Shown here: piece after piece, positions 32,752 to 43,254 of the stretch
How positions within the stretch are numbered: the first letter of the stretch is position 1
How the letters are laid out: every line of letters begins with the position of its first letter
Origin: Collybia mongolica
Taxonomy: Eukaryota; Basidiomycota; Agaricomycetes; Agaricales; Clitocybaceae
DNA length: 50,691 bases
NCBI GenBank assembly: GCA_013420905.1
Contig: JAAXNY010000022.1
Span: 1-50,691, forward strand
Direction of reading: 5' to 3'
The notes under the pieces: generated by a model
Seen by the model: the letters and a program-made list of their open reading frames with translations, nothing else
Told to the model about the DNA's origin: nothing
The model's database searches: none
Program-made: the position numbers and the translations under genes

Positions 32752-34300
32752 ATGGCACCGAAGTCAACAACAACGACGACGGGGTCGAAAAAGGGTCTAA
32801 AACTGCGCAAGGCGCTCAAATCGGCCGCCAGGCTGCCGTCGCGTGCGATACCCACACGCTCTCTGTCTGGCCTCAACCTCGGCCGCAGCGTTGGCACCAC
32901 TGCCCTCTGAGCAGGCCTTTGTCTACCTTCGAATCAAAGTCATCTCTTGCACGGCGCTGGTCGCAAAGGACAGGAATGGCTACAGCGACCCATTTGTGGC
33001 GGTCTCGGTTCCGAACACGAGGCACCAGACACCCGTGGCGAAGCGGACGGTGAACCCCGTGTGGGAGGGCAAGAACGGCGGCGAGGCAACGTGGGACTTT
33101 CCGATTTGGCTGTCGCTGGCCGACCAGCTGGGGGCGGTGGAGCTGGTGGTGTGGGATAAAGATATGGTGGGGAAGGATTACCTTGGAGAGTCGGCGATAG
33201 TCTTGGACGAGTGGTTTGGGAGGGAGGGTGAGGGCGAGAGGGCTTTTGGATGGGATGACGAGGCGAATGTGGTGAGTTTTGATTCCTTTCTTTCTCTTTC
33301 AGCAGCGTGTACCCCTGAGCGTACCTGGGCTCGTTACCACTCGTTGGAAGTACGGTGGCTTTCGGGTATTAGCAACTTGGACTAGCTTACGTGGTGACGC
33401 TTTCGTCATTGTCAAGCAAAGGGTGTTGTCGATGTTATGTTTCACAATTGGCTCGTGGTGACCATCCATTCGTTGGAAGTACGGTGGCTCTTTCGGATGT
33501 TAGCAATTTTGACTAGCTTACGTTGCCACGCTTTTACATGGTTACGCAAAGAGCATTGTTTTTATTTTCTTTACGACCGTTGTTTCATTGAGATCTTTAA
33601 CTGATTTGATTGTATCTCACAGCCATTCACACTACCTCTCGTATCAACTCGCGCAGGTACCCCTGTGACTGGCTCCGTCCAGGTCAAGCTCGGCTTCGTC
33701 TCGCCCCCCAATACGTCCAACCTCATGGAGTTTGATCAGATCTTCACGGAACTCATCAGGCGCTCCCGCCCTTCCTTGGTCTCAGCTCCACCTGCACGTA
33801 GTAGCTGCACTCGTATATGTTCTGTGAGGCTGACTATCTTTTTTTTGGCAGACCGAAGGTGTCGGCACAATCCGCTCTCACCAAACTGGGGCTGCATTCC
33901 AGGATGACGGAGGGCTATCTTCGGATGACAGCGACGACGAGGAAGACGGAGAAGGGGACAACCACGATGCGTTCCTCGCTCCACCGGGCGGGATGTCGGC
34001 CCCTTACAAAGGTTTGTTTTCAACCATGTTTCTTTCGGTTTCCTGACTCATGTGCATCCAGGTGGTAGATCCACGCTCGCCCCCCTCTCGTAAATCTACA
34101 AGCCCCCAGGTCCGCCCCATCTGACCATCCACCCCTCATCGCCCGTCACGCACACGCAAGGGCCAGACACCAAGCCACCCACTGCCTCGCCATTCTCTAC
34201 CACGCCAACCTCGACTGCGCCAGGCACGCCCAGCACAGGGGCACCAGCGCCGACCGTGCCAGCGAAGAAGAAGCTGTTCCCGATCCCACTGCCGTGCAGG
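32752..34300 (+). pseudogene. Psd2-type phosphatidylserine decarboxylase, N-terminal part only
   Basis: The ATG at 32,752 starts MAPKSTTTTTGSKKGLKLRK and leads, after a one-base frame change near 32,900, into a C2 domain: LRIKVISCTALVAKDRNGYS, LVVWDKDMVGKDYLGESAIV. Further exons encode GTPVTGSVQVKLGFVSPPNT, LMEFDQIFTELIRRSRPSLV and, after an intron ending TTTTTTTGGCAG, TEGVGTIRSHQTGAAFQDDG with an acidic tract. This order is that of basidiomycete Psd2 before its second C2 and catalytic domains. Homology fades near 34,300 (VPAKKKLFPIPLP), so the second C2 domain, EF-hand region and LGST catalytic site are missing. Introns lie at 33,272-33,622 (unusually long, internally duplicated), about 33,799-33,851 and about 34,013-34,061. 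Frameshift plus truncation make it a pseudogene. The enzyme makes phosphatidylethanolamine. Confidence 0.72.
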
Positions 34301-34419
34301 ATCTCGGGCCTCGGGTCGTCCTCGTCAAACAGCTCGGTAAGCATGCTGCCGTCGAGCTCGTCGGGGGCGCTGAGCACACCGGCATCGAGCCTCCCGCCTG
34401 CGACGCCTGTGGTTGATCT

Positions 34420-34800
34420 GTCGAGGCTTCGGACAAGAATGACCACATATTTGACTACCGGAAAGCTGGTCGCAATGGAGAAGAACGTGTCGTACATGAC
34501 CGACTCATCAGAGAGGCCATGGAAAATTATATGTAATGTGTCAATATGTACGGCGTCTGTGATGTCGCCGACCAGGGACTCGAGTTTACCAATGACACCG
34601 CTCGTCCAACAGAATACTGGAAACATGATCAGAGTGTCTAAATGTGTTTGCGTAAGGAGGTATATCAGGAGTTGTATTTGGCCAAGGTTTGATTTTGCGA
34701 GGCCTTCATAGCAAGTCAGCTCGTCCATATTGATTTCGTCCGGAACGTCATAGAATACGAGTGAGCCCAGTGATGGATTAAGAGATCCCATCGCTGCCTT
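34420..34800 (-). other. Unrecognised open frame
   Basis: The complement reads MGSLNPSLGSLVFYDVPDEI, ELTCYEGLAKSNLGQ and IDTLHIIFHGLSDESVMYDT, which has protein-like composition and a leucine-rich spacing similar to fungal F-box-associated repeat proteins. No F-box is visible. It abuts the point where the Psd2 homology ends on the other strand and may be the piece that displaced it. Confidence 0.35.
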
Positions 34801-34998
34801 GGAGGAACCTCGGAATATACATTGAGCAATTTGTAATTACTGTTTCTTAAACTGTACATGAGTAATAATAAAATGACGACCACAAGGAGATGAGGCGAGC
34901 TCCATAGGTCTGGCACCGACGGTACTAACCCATGAATGCAGCGCACATGACGGCGAAGAAGAAGAGATAGAACTGCGCTCGCCATGGTGATGCGTCAA

Positions 34999-35205
34999 AA
35001 CGTAATCCAAACGACTCAACAAATCAACGAAAGGAAAGATAAATATCAAGATTTGGGCATGCCGACATGATACGTACTGAGGATACACGCTCAGCCATAC
35101 TCAATTTGCCTGCATGGACCTCTACGGAGTGTATTTCGCTGCTTTATTGATCTCTGTCCTGCCCGTGTACTCTGGGAAATACCGCTCGAGTGGCACCTGG
35201 GGCAA
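34999..35205. repeat. Duplicated segment R3 (copy 2)
   Basis: Near-identical to 8,083-8,305. After GTGGCACCTGGGGCA the two copies diverge. Just beyond it (35,275-35,292) is a telomere-like GTAGGGTTTAGGGTTAG tract. Confidence 0.85.
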
Positions 35206-35539
35206 GGGATCAGTAGGAACGAAAACGAGAAAGAAACGCGGAAAAACCTTTGGTAGCTTCTTCTTGAAGACGTAGGGTTTAGGGTTAGTTCCCTTCCGCG
35301 TCCGAGTGTGGCTCACACGACAAGGTGACGCCGATGTCGATGGAGGTGAACGAGAGGCGGACGGGCAAGGATCGGAATCGATTGCGTACCTGTTGAGCTT
35401 TACTCTCGGTTTGTGGTGCCGGCGATGGCGGATATCTTGTGGTAGTGGCGCTGGTTTGGGATCGACAACTGGAATTGGTATGGGGTCAGAGGGTCCAGTG
35501 TCGGATGATGACGATGCTGGTGGGGGAGACTAACCCTAA

Positions 35540-36027
35540 GTGTGCATGGTCGTCTTCGACGCTGCCAGGGCCAACCCCGCGGGGAGCTCGAGCCCGTCAA
35601 GCGCGCCCGGTTCTTGCGGCATGACCAGTGCGCCGATGGCGAAGACCATGAATAGGAGTGCGAGGCCATGTGGGCCGGAAAAATCTTCCGGCGTCGCATC
35701 CTCGTGCCCCGGCCCCCCATAATTGTTTCGCTCCACGCCATAGATGACTGGGATCATGTCGCCCATGAGCTGCGAGCGTGTCACGCTGCGGAAGACCCAC
35801 GAGACCTGGTCGAAGTAGGTCTTGCAGAGGAAGCGGGCGGCGGGGAGGGGGGGAAGGTGGGAGGTGACGGTTAGGGTTCCGGATGGTTGGGGAACAGCTT
35901 CGTTCACGGTTTGTGGCGTATCCGCGGTAGGTTCGGGTTCGTTATTCGAGCGATAAACGGGAGGTTCTGGAGATGGTGACTCCCGAACGACTGATGTGGT
36001 GACGAGCGTGGGATAGTCCACCACCAA
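35540..36027 (-). pseudogene. Fungal-specific transcription factor domain fragment (copy 1)
   Basis: ARFLCKTYFDQVSWVFRSVT, RSQLMGDMIPVIYGVER and GPHGLALLFMVFAIGALVM match the start of the fungal-specific transcription factor domain found after Zn2Cys6 fingers. The coding ends soon after at 35,540. The central part is duplicated at 38,668-38,920 with a few substitutions. No zinc cluster or remainder of the domain follows, so this is a fragment. It may be joined to exons of the unknown gene upstream on the same strand. Confidence 0.6.
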
Positions 36028-36099
36028 AAAATTCTGTAGCGGCTTTCGACTCAGGTGGTGGTGATGTTAGGGGTGGTGAAGATGTGGGCAGAGGCGACG

Positions 36100-37330
36100 G
36101 GGGTTGGACCTCAATCATCTCTGCTGGAACCTTGGGGTAAAATTCGTTCTGTCGTGAGCTCCAGGACTGGTGATCCGCTTCGACGAGGTATCCTGTGGTG
36201 ACACGCGAGTGTGTGGTGGCACCTCACTGCCTGAAATTTGTGGTGATGCCACCTGGATCGTCGCGGGCTGCGACGGCACGGTGGGTGAAACCAACGAGAG
36301 GCGGGAGAAGGATATAGAGGGAGACGCTGTGGGTGGCGTAGTGGTCGCTGCTATTCCGGTCGATAGAACATCGTGGAAGCTGCCCGGTGACTTGGACAAT
36401 CTTTCGCGATGTTTGTCTCCCAAAAGTAAGGCCGCAACGCCTGACGCGGGTGTGGAGGCAGCAGCAGGTGGAGGCGGAGGAGGCATATCTGAAGGTATAA
36501 ATATGTCAAAGACCGATCACAGAGCTGGAGAACGAGCATACCTTGAGCATCAACGTCGATGTCCATGCCCATCGTCACTTCTTGACCTCTTTCTCCAGCC
36601 TCAGACTGAACAAGCCGCTCACTCTCATTACTCCCTTGACGTTCGAAATCTTCCTTCGCCGCTCCCGGACCTCCACTGACCATAGACAATAACCCTCTCT
36701 ATTTTCCTACGTCCGATCCGGCCCTGCTCCCGCTCCCAGTCGCGAATCTGTATGTTCCCCGCAAAGTCTCCAGCTCCTGGTGGGTCCACCGCTTCCTCGT
36801 CTTCGGCGGCATTTTTGTCTTCTCCTGCTCTGATTCCACCTCATCCACCTCTTCCGGGTCATCTTCAAGATCCTCTCGAGACTCGTCCCTCCCCCAATCA
36901 GGGCCAAGGTTGTATTCCCCGCCCGAATCCCGTCCAACGCCCTCTCCTCATCATATGTACACTCTGTAGTCCTCCGTCTTCCGCACGCAGCCGGAAGACC
37001 CCTGCATCCGGGAACCTCGATTTTTGCTGCAGGTCGTGTACCTTAAGCGCAGGTCGTGTCGCTGGAGTAGACGTTACCAAGTTAGATCTCCCATGCGCGG
37101 GTACTTGCAAGATGAAAGCCACGTACCTCGATTAATCGAGAGGTTGTTGTCACCGCCCATCTCCGCATCAACGTTTGCACCAAAGTTCATTTCGCCTTCC
37201 TCGCCTCGATCCCGACCTCTATCTCCCTGCTCTTCTCTTTCAACATCGACATCCGCATCATCTCAAGTCTCCGTCACTTTGCGTTTGATCACTATAACGG
37301 TTCCATTTCCACTCCAACGACTCTCTGTCC
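36100..37330 (-). CDS. Unrecognised multi-exon gene
   Basis: Protein-like segments follow one another on the complement: an acidic stretch near 37,150-37,240 (GEEGEMNFGANVDAEMGGDN), a donor GTACGT at about 37,130, GRDESREDLEDDPEEVDEVE and KTRKRWTHQELETLRGTYRF at about 36,730-36,880, then MVSGGPGAAKEDFERQGSNE and GQEVTMGMDIDVDAQ (36,545-36,685). A clean intron of about 53 nt (GTATGCTC...TACCTTCAG) leads to PPPPPPAAASTPASGVAALL and a Ser/Thr/Pro-rich tail ending at 36,115. The RKRWT segment is vaguely Myb-like. I assign no function. Some frame changes are not explained, so it may be decayed. Confidence 0.4.
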
Positions 37331-37524
37331 GTTACTCCTAGGTCAGCTAGGCCGAGTCGTATTACCCGCTGTTCCCTTTCGTACCCTCGGCCATCTCAAC
37401 ACCACCTATCCTACCCGTATCGTGATGGTGTCGCTGACGTTGCAGATAGTCGTGCCGATACTGGCGGCGATGGTGTAGATGCAGAGATCCTGGGTGCCTG
37501 TCCTTTGTTCACCTGTTCCCACTC

Positions 37525-37770
37525 CATGTGCTCCTCATAACCCGTACTTCTTCGCTCCTCGGTGCCCTCAGTTCCAGCTGGGTTTTGCCCATCCACCCCC
37601 GCTTGCTGCGGATATTATCCGGAAGGTCCTGCGGGAGCGTCAGCCCTATCCCTACTTCTCCTTTCAAGTCTGGGTCGGGCAATACGTGTGCGGAGGTGCT
37701 GGTGGAAGTGTCGAACGTTGAGGACCTTGACCTGTTGGATGACATGGGGTAGTAATCGCACTCTGTGATC
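37525..37770 (-). CDS. Unrecognised exon
   Basis: The complement reads RSSTFDTSTSTSAHVLPDPD, LKGEVGIGLTLPQDLPDNIR and SKRGWMGKTQLELRAPRSEE without a stop, with protein-like composition. It could be an upstream exon of the gene at 36.1-37.3 kb or a separate small gene. Confidence 0.35.
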
Positions 37771-38449
37771 AGAGCGTCTCCGGCAGAGAGGCAACTTGTT
37801 GTGCATTTGTCACCCTGTCGTTGTAAACTGTGGCCGCGGCGGTGAAGAATAGTGAAGGACATACAAAATGCAACGAAGAAACGGTCAGGGAGTTGGCGTA
37901 CAGGCAGCATCTCCGAAACACTGCTATAGCGACCACACAGAGGTCGTACACACCGACCATGAACGGCGATGACTTCGGAGATGGCAGGAGATCTGGACGG
38001 TGAAAGCAAGGAGACGTAGAAAGACGCGTAGATTGTTGATCACAATCAACACGTGGCCACGTGACTAGCGCGTTCATAACCTAACCCTCTAAGCACTATT
38101 ACACCGAGTTGGTGGTGCGTATCATAGTTCAAGTCCGGCCCTTTGCCAAGACAACATTGTATGGTGAATCGGGACATGGACCCCAAATTCACTCGGACTC
38201 CATGGCTCGTTCGCCAGGTAGGGTTTTGCCCACCATGTACTACTTTCCTGCAATTTCCACAACAAGTACCCAGCTGAAATCAACGCGGTAAATCGGTCCA
38301 AAACGTATAAAAGGTACGGTTTTACTTTTGTTCCCTCATTCGTTAACGCTAGGCCAGGCCTCTGTTTAGATGTAGGCAATCCAACCACTACCAGTACCCG
38401 CAACCCACACTGGATCCCACACAAGGTCCCACCACCAGCCTTACGCACG

Positions 38450-39620
38450 TCAAATCCGCACGTGGCTCGTCGTGTCGTGCATGTGAAGATGTCGTTTCCG
38501 CTGACGCAAATGGCAAGGCACGTTGTTAGCACTGACATGGAGCGGGATGGGGCGATATTGTAGATCCAGAGCATCGTGAGCCCCTCGCATGCGGTACTGA
38601 GGACGAGGTCGGCGGTAGGGACCTGCTGCTGCCGCAAATGCAGGCTTCCATTGGTCGGTTGGCATTGCTCGGCATGACCAGTGTGCCGATGGCGAAGACC
38701 ATGAATAGGAGTGCGAGGCCATGTGGGCCGGAAAAATCTTCCGGCGTCGCATCCTCGTGCCCCGGCCCCCCGTAGTCGTTTCGCTCCACGCCGTAGATGG
38801 CCGGGATCATGTCGCCCATAAGCTGCGAGCGTGTCACGCCGCGGAAGACCCACGAGACCCGGTCGAAGTAGGTCTTGCAGAGGAAGCGGGCGGCAGGGAG
38901 GGGGGGAGGTGGGAGGTGACGAGACGCTGGACGTCTGGAGGGAGCCCGAGGGGCGTGAGTGGGAAAGGAATGGGAGAAGAGGGAGAGGTCGGCGTGGGGT
39001 AACTGGAGGGCGTGCGGGAGGTGGGTGGAAGAGGGGTTTTTTGATAGTGAGGAGCCGGGTTTGGCGGCATCGGATAGCGAGGAGGATCCGCGCATAGATT
39101 CGGTGTTTGTGATGTGACGGGCGCAGAGGCGTGGAGGTTTGACTGTGGTGTCGTTTAGTAGAGAATCGATCATGTTGGGAAGGGGTCACTTACGATTAGG
39201 AGACTCTGGAATGTGAAACGAGGGTTTTGAGTCAGAATTTAAAGGCGTTGGGGGTTCTGGAAGACGCACCTCTGAGCCCCGTAGAACCTCGATATCCCGT
39301 GGTCCGATATCGACAACGTCCCAAATGCATTGATGTGGGGCGGCAGTTCCACCAGCACCTCCCCCTCCCGATCCTTCGCCTCCCATAGAGTCGTCCCCAA
39401 CCGAATTCTCCTCCGTGTCGTCGTGGACCAAGAGATCCTTATGCAGCAGAGGGTGCGGCTCAGACGGATGCTTAGCCTGCAACGATGCGAGGGCATCCTC
39501 CCGTTGCCTGATCCTCCTACTGAGATGTGATATGCGCCGATGGAGGTGCTCTGTTGCTGCGAGGAAGAATCCTGGCAATGAGTATGACATTTACGAAAGG
39601 TGTGGATGCCACGCACCGTG
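38450..39620 (-). pseudogene. Transcription factor fragment (copy 2): linker and domain start
   Basis: From the right: EHLHRRISHLSRRIRQREDA and LASLQAKHPSEPHPLLHKDL (coiled-coil linker, about 39,440-39,570), GGTAAPHQCIWDVVDIGPRD, then a donor GTAAGT at about 39,195, and further left ARFLCKTYFDRVSWVFRGVT, MGDMIPAIYGVERNDYGGPG and GLALLFMVFAIGTLVM (38,668-38,920). This is the order of a Zn2Cys6-type regulator lacking its zinc cluster. After TLVM the sequence departs from the family. The 8.4-kb and 35.7-kb fragments are copies of its two halves. Confidence 0.6.
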
Positions 39621-39689
39621 TACTGCCGTGTGAATGCCAAGCGGTATGCGCATCGACGAGGCCCAGTGAATGCGTCAAGTTGTCCCTGT

Positions 39690-40957
39690 GTCTGAAGTGG
39701 TGTGAGAGAGGGCATGAGGCATGAGCTTCACCTGCTTGAGACTTGGTGGTATGTGTGCGCACGAAGGCGTTGATCAGAGGCAAGGTGACGAACATATTTC
39801 CAGCAGTGAATGGAAGGCAGTATAAGCAGCATGGCACTCGCGAGTCCTCAGCTCTGCCGGGTCTTGGCGGCGAGATTAGCGAGGCCAGCTGTTGTAGTGA
39901 AAACGTCTGGTTGAACTCGTCAAGTTTGATTATGCATGTGACCGCACAATCAACACATGACATATGCGCTCGTTCCTAAACAGGATGAACGTATATTATG
40001 TCAGCATACGCACGCCCAAAATAGGATGAACGTATATTATGTCAGCATACGCACGTCCAAAATAGGATGAACAGGATGCTGCATCAGCAGTGATGTCATA
40101 TGTTGTTCAACATGTCTAATTGGGCCAAGGCCTATAATGTAATGACTATCGAGTTTGCGACTTTGTAGGTGGGGCCGGGACTACATGGGTTTGAATCCTA
40201 CTGTGGGCATTTGAGGCTGTCCACTGATAAAACAATTCTCAAGTGTGTAACAGCAGGAGTTGCCGACACCAACCCCCGGAAACGGGGGGACCCAAATGGA
40301 GATACAAGATGGGGTTAGGGGGTGGAAGGACATGAGAGGGCAGATGACACATCAGTCTCATGTCATACCCCCCCGTAAACGGGGGGACCCAGAGATGGAC
40401 AAGAGACAGGAGACAGAGGACACAATATCGATGACATCACAGGAGTGATGTCATAAGACTGTGCGGTAAGGGGCACGGGGTGGACCCCCCAATTTTCGAG
40501 GGACAAGAGAGGGTGGATGACACATCAATCTCTCGTCATACCCCCCTGTAAATGGGGGGACCCAAAAGCGGACAAAGGACAGGAGACAGAGGCAGGGGGA
40601 CGCAATATTGATGGCATCATAGGAGTGATGTCATAAGACTGTGTGGTACAGTGCAAGGGGTGGACCGGCGGGTTTTCGAGGGACAAGAGAGGGTGGATGA
40701 CACATCAGTCTCTTGTCATACCCCCCTGTAAACGGGGGGACCCAAAAGCGGACAAAGGACAGGAGACAGTAGGGGCAATTTAAAAATAATTGTATAAATC
40801 TAATGACATCATTTAAACTAAAACATTGGCAGACAGGCCGAATGCGGTAGTACATTGGCCAAATGGGGAAGAAGCACCTGCTTGTAGTACAGGTGGATCA
40901 GTTTTTTTTTTTCTGACCACCGGCACCAGAGGTCTGGTGCCAGTGGGAATAATGTTA
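39690..40957. repeat. Duplicated segment R5 (copy 2)
   Basis: Collinear with 9,850-10,914. It carries a tandem doubling near 40,000-40,060 and four CCCC hairpin modules (about 40,273, 40,372, 40,543 and 40,723), some with substitutions in the arms (CCCCTGTAAATGGGG). It ends with a poly-T run, hairpin and CCAGTGGGAATAATGTTAGG. Confidence 0.85.
40917..40947. repeat. Terminal hairpin after poly-T (copy 2)
   Basis: CACCGGCACCAG and CTGGTGCCAGTG pair with one mismatch around AGGT. This is the same position relative to the segment end as at 10,874-10,904. Confidence 0.85.
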
Positions 40958-41976
40958 GGTTTTAGGCTCGGAGTGAATGCGGACCCTACTGGAGTAGCTC
41001 TCTAATCTGCGCCTTTGGTATCCCCAGAGGTGATGGCCTAGGAAACCGGTCGCAATGCAGCTCCTGCTACACTTTACGGTCTGTGCTCAGCGAAAAGTGA
41101 AATAACTTTTGATGATCTTGTGGGCTAAGGCCCCACACCTGTCGCGGCTTACCCCGCGCAGTTGATCACCTTCACGAAACGATTACCTCTTGATCTTTGG
41201 TATAAGTCTATCTATCTGATGCGTAGCATGCTGGTGGATTCCGGCTGGTTACGAAAAGTAATAGCGCCCAAGTTGATTGAGGTTGGGGATTGGGTTCCCC
41301 CTGTAAAATTGAACCTCATGTAAAGATCTATTTTGTCTTAAGGGACGTCGCCTAGTAGCAACTCCCCGCTTGAATCACTCTAAGTGTCAATTCTCGTAAG
41401 AACTCCTTGAAAAACTGTCTATTCTCCCAGTTTTTCCTATTGACTACATACGTTTACCAGAAACTCTGTTTAAAATCTGGGACACGTCGGTTTTAGATGG
41501 CCGTTGGAACATCCTAACCCTAACGTAAGTAGTATTGACCTAACCATCGAAACGACCAGCTAACGGTCTTTTATTCTAACGAATAATAGCCTAACCCTAA
41601 CTGCTAACCTTTAACCTTAAACCTTAAAGGTTAAGTAGCCGGCCCGATGGGGCCCGGCGCCTAAGTATAGTGCGGCTATAAGTAGATAAGATCAAGGCAC
41701 GAGATCCATCTTCTTTAATGATCCGCGTCGGTGTATAGCTAACCGAGATTGATCCGTGTATCGGATAAATACTAAGGTAGGGCGGGCCAACATGGACCGC
41801 ATCCCATGCGCGTCGAGCGCGCATGATAGCGCACACCCCCTCACATGGCGTAACATGTGCTCTGAGGGGTATACGCTATGGTCGCTCGGAAAAACCGCGC
41901 GCGCGCCGTTACGGTGCGGCGGCGCAAGCGGAGAATCTGATTAACATTAACAAACAGGCCTGATGAGTATATATAC
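40958..41976. other. Gene-free stretch with telomere-like tracts
   Basis: No recognisable gene. Telomere-like CCTAACCCTAACG at about 41,514 and CCTAACCCTAACTG at about 41,591, next to TTTAACCTTAAACCTTAAAGG. GC-rich 41,640-41,930 has CGCGCGCGC runs. It occupies the place, between R5 and R7 sequences, that the island occupies in the other copy. Confidence 0.45.
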
Positions 41977-42275
41977 GAAACAGGTCGGGTGGGGGATTCC
42001 CCCAACCCTGTTGCTTGTTTGTAACGCAACTCATCGTACCTAAGTCACTCGCAACCTTGCTTCGCTCGGTTGCTCGTTCCCACCTAACCAAAAGCTAAAG
42101 TCCACAGCAACCCGTATACACCCTAAAACCGATCTGAAGAGTCTTAAAAGACAAAAGGATCCGACCGGTGGTCTCCTCCATCGATCCTTATCGGTACCCC
42201 TTATCGCCCACTCAACTAGTCCTCCAACCCAAACGCTTCGCGTTTGTGTTGTCGTCCTCCCTAACCCTAACCTAA
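41977..42275. repeat. R7 hairpin/telomere-like module (copy 2)
   Basis: Same order of blocks as 28,895-29,140 with a 60-bp extra stretch (about 42,085-42,150). The right end is CCTCCCTAACCCTAACCTAACC. The hairpin core here has one CpG changed to TpG. Confidence 0.85.
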
Positions 42276-42303
42276 CCGGCATCTTCAACGACCACCCTAA
42301 AGG

Positions 42304-43147
42304 TTGGGTAGTGACGCCATTATCGATGCCATGGACGACTTAGAAGTTTTAACGGGATCGCGCGACTTCGGCTCTGTCACAGGGATCGCTAAGAACATCC
42401 GAGTAACGTCTCCGCTCACTGTGCACCCCGTTCCGAAGCGCAATGATACCTTGACCCGGGATATTCACCTCAAGTACCACTTCACCACAAGTGAGGTAGG
42501 TTAAAGTTTTCTATCGCTCGGAAAGAGCTGACTTCACGAAACAGGGCGGGCTGTACCTCCCCATCCATGTGGTCCCCAACTCCTGTTTAGCCAAATACGA
42601 CACTCACCACAAGGTCCTCATCCTACTTCCCGAACTCTACCGTGAAGACCGGTCGCCCCATCTAAACTGAAGATATTTTATGAGCACGGCCTCCGCCCTG
42701 CAATCGTGTCCCTTTCGCCTGATACGGCCTCGGAGTGGCCCCAGCTACTTACGACGATGATGCATTAGAATGTTTCGTGCACGCGGGCGAAATGGCCAGC
42801 TCTCGTTTTGTACCAAGGTTGTCGGAGAGCGACTGGTCCCCGGACTCGGTGATGCCGTTCGCCAGTCCCGGGAGGACAACGGCTGTTCCTGGGGAACAGG
42901 ACTCGTCTTCCTACACCAAGTTCGGGGTGTCAAGCGCTCATCGACTCACTTGCCAGATTTCAGGAGCGCCGAAGAAGTCCTTTGGATATTCCTCCAAGGC
43001 AACAAGCTGGATATCGGGGACGGCATTAATGCCTCGCTCGGCGCACCGATGCCCATACGCACGTTATTGAGCGCGTGCTATCCATTACCTCCGATGCTGC
43101 CGCACGAATTACCAAACCCGGGAGTTTGTTATATGCTCGGGACCTAG
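42304..43147 (+). pseudogene. Unrecognised gene with frameshifts
   Basis: Exon 1 (to 42,495) reads SDAIIDAMDDLEVLTGSRDF and SPLTVHPVPKRNDTLTRDIH. An intron at 42,496-42,544 (GTAGGT...AACAG) leads in frame to GGLYLPIHVVPNSCLAKYDT and HHKVLILLPELYRED. The reading then moves to a second frame (KLKIFYEHGLRPAIVSLSPD) and a third (NGQLSFCTKVVGERLVPGLG, RSAEEVLWIFLQGNKLDIGD) up to a stop at 43,145-43,147. At least two frame changes are needed, so I call it a pseudogene. No known family is recognised. The telomere-like R7 module lies directly upstream. Confidence 0.5.
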
Positions 43148-43254
43148 TGTCTCATTTAACTGCCGTCTCTTATTAGTCTACATGAGTCGTTCGTATTGAA
43201 TATATGCAATACGAGTATCTATTGGTACAAAACCTAAGTTGGAAGTAAGACACG

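Noticed and set aside
40980..41160. Structured RNA or rRNA-like stretch
   Set aside because: Short complementary words were seen, but nothing matches tRNA, 5S or rRNA landmarks I can recognise.
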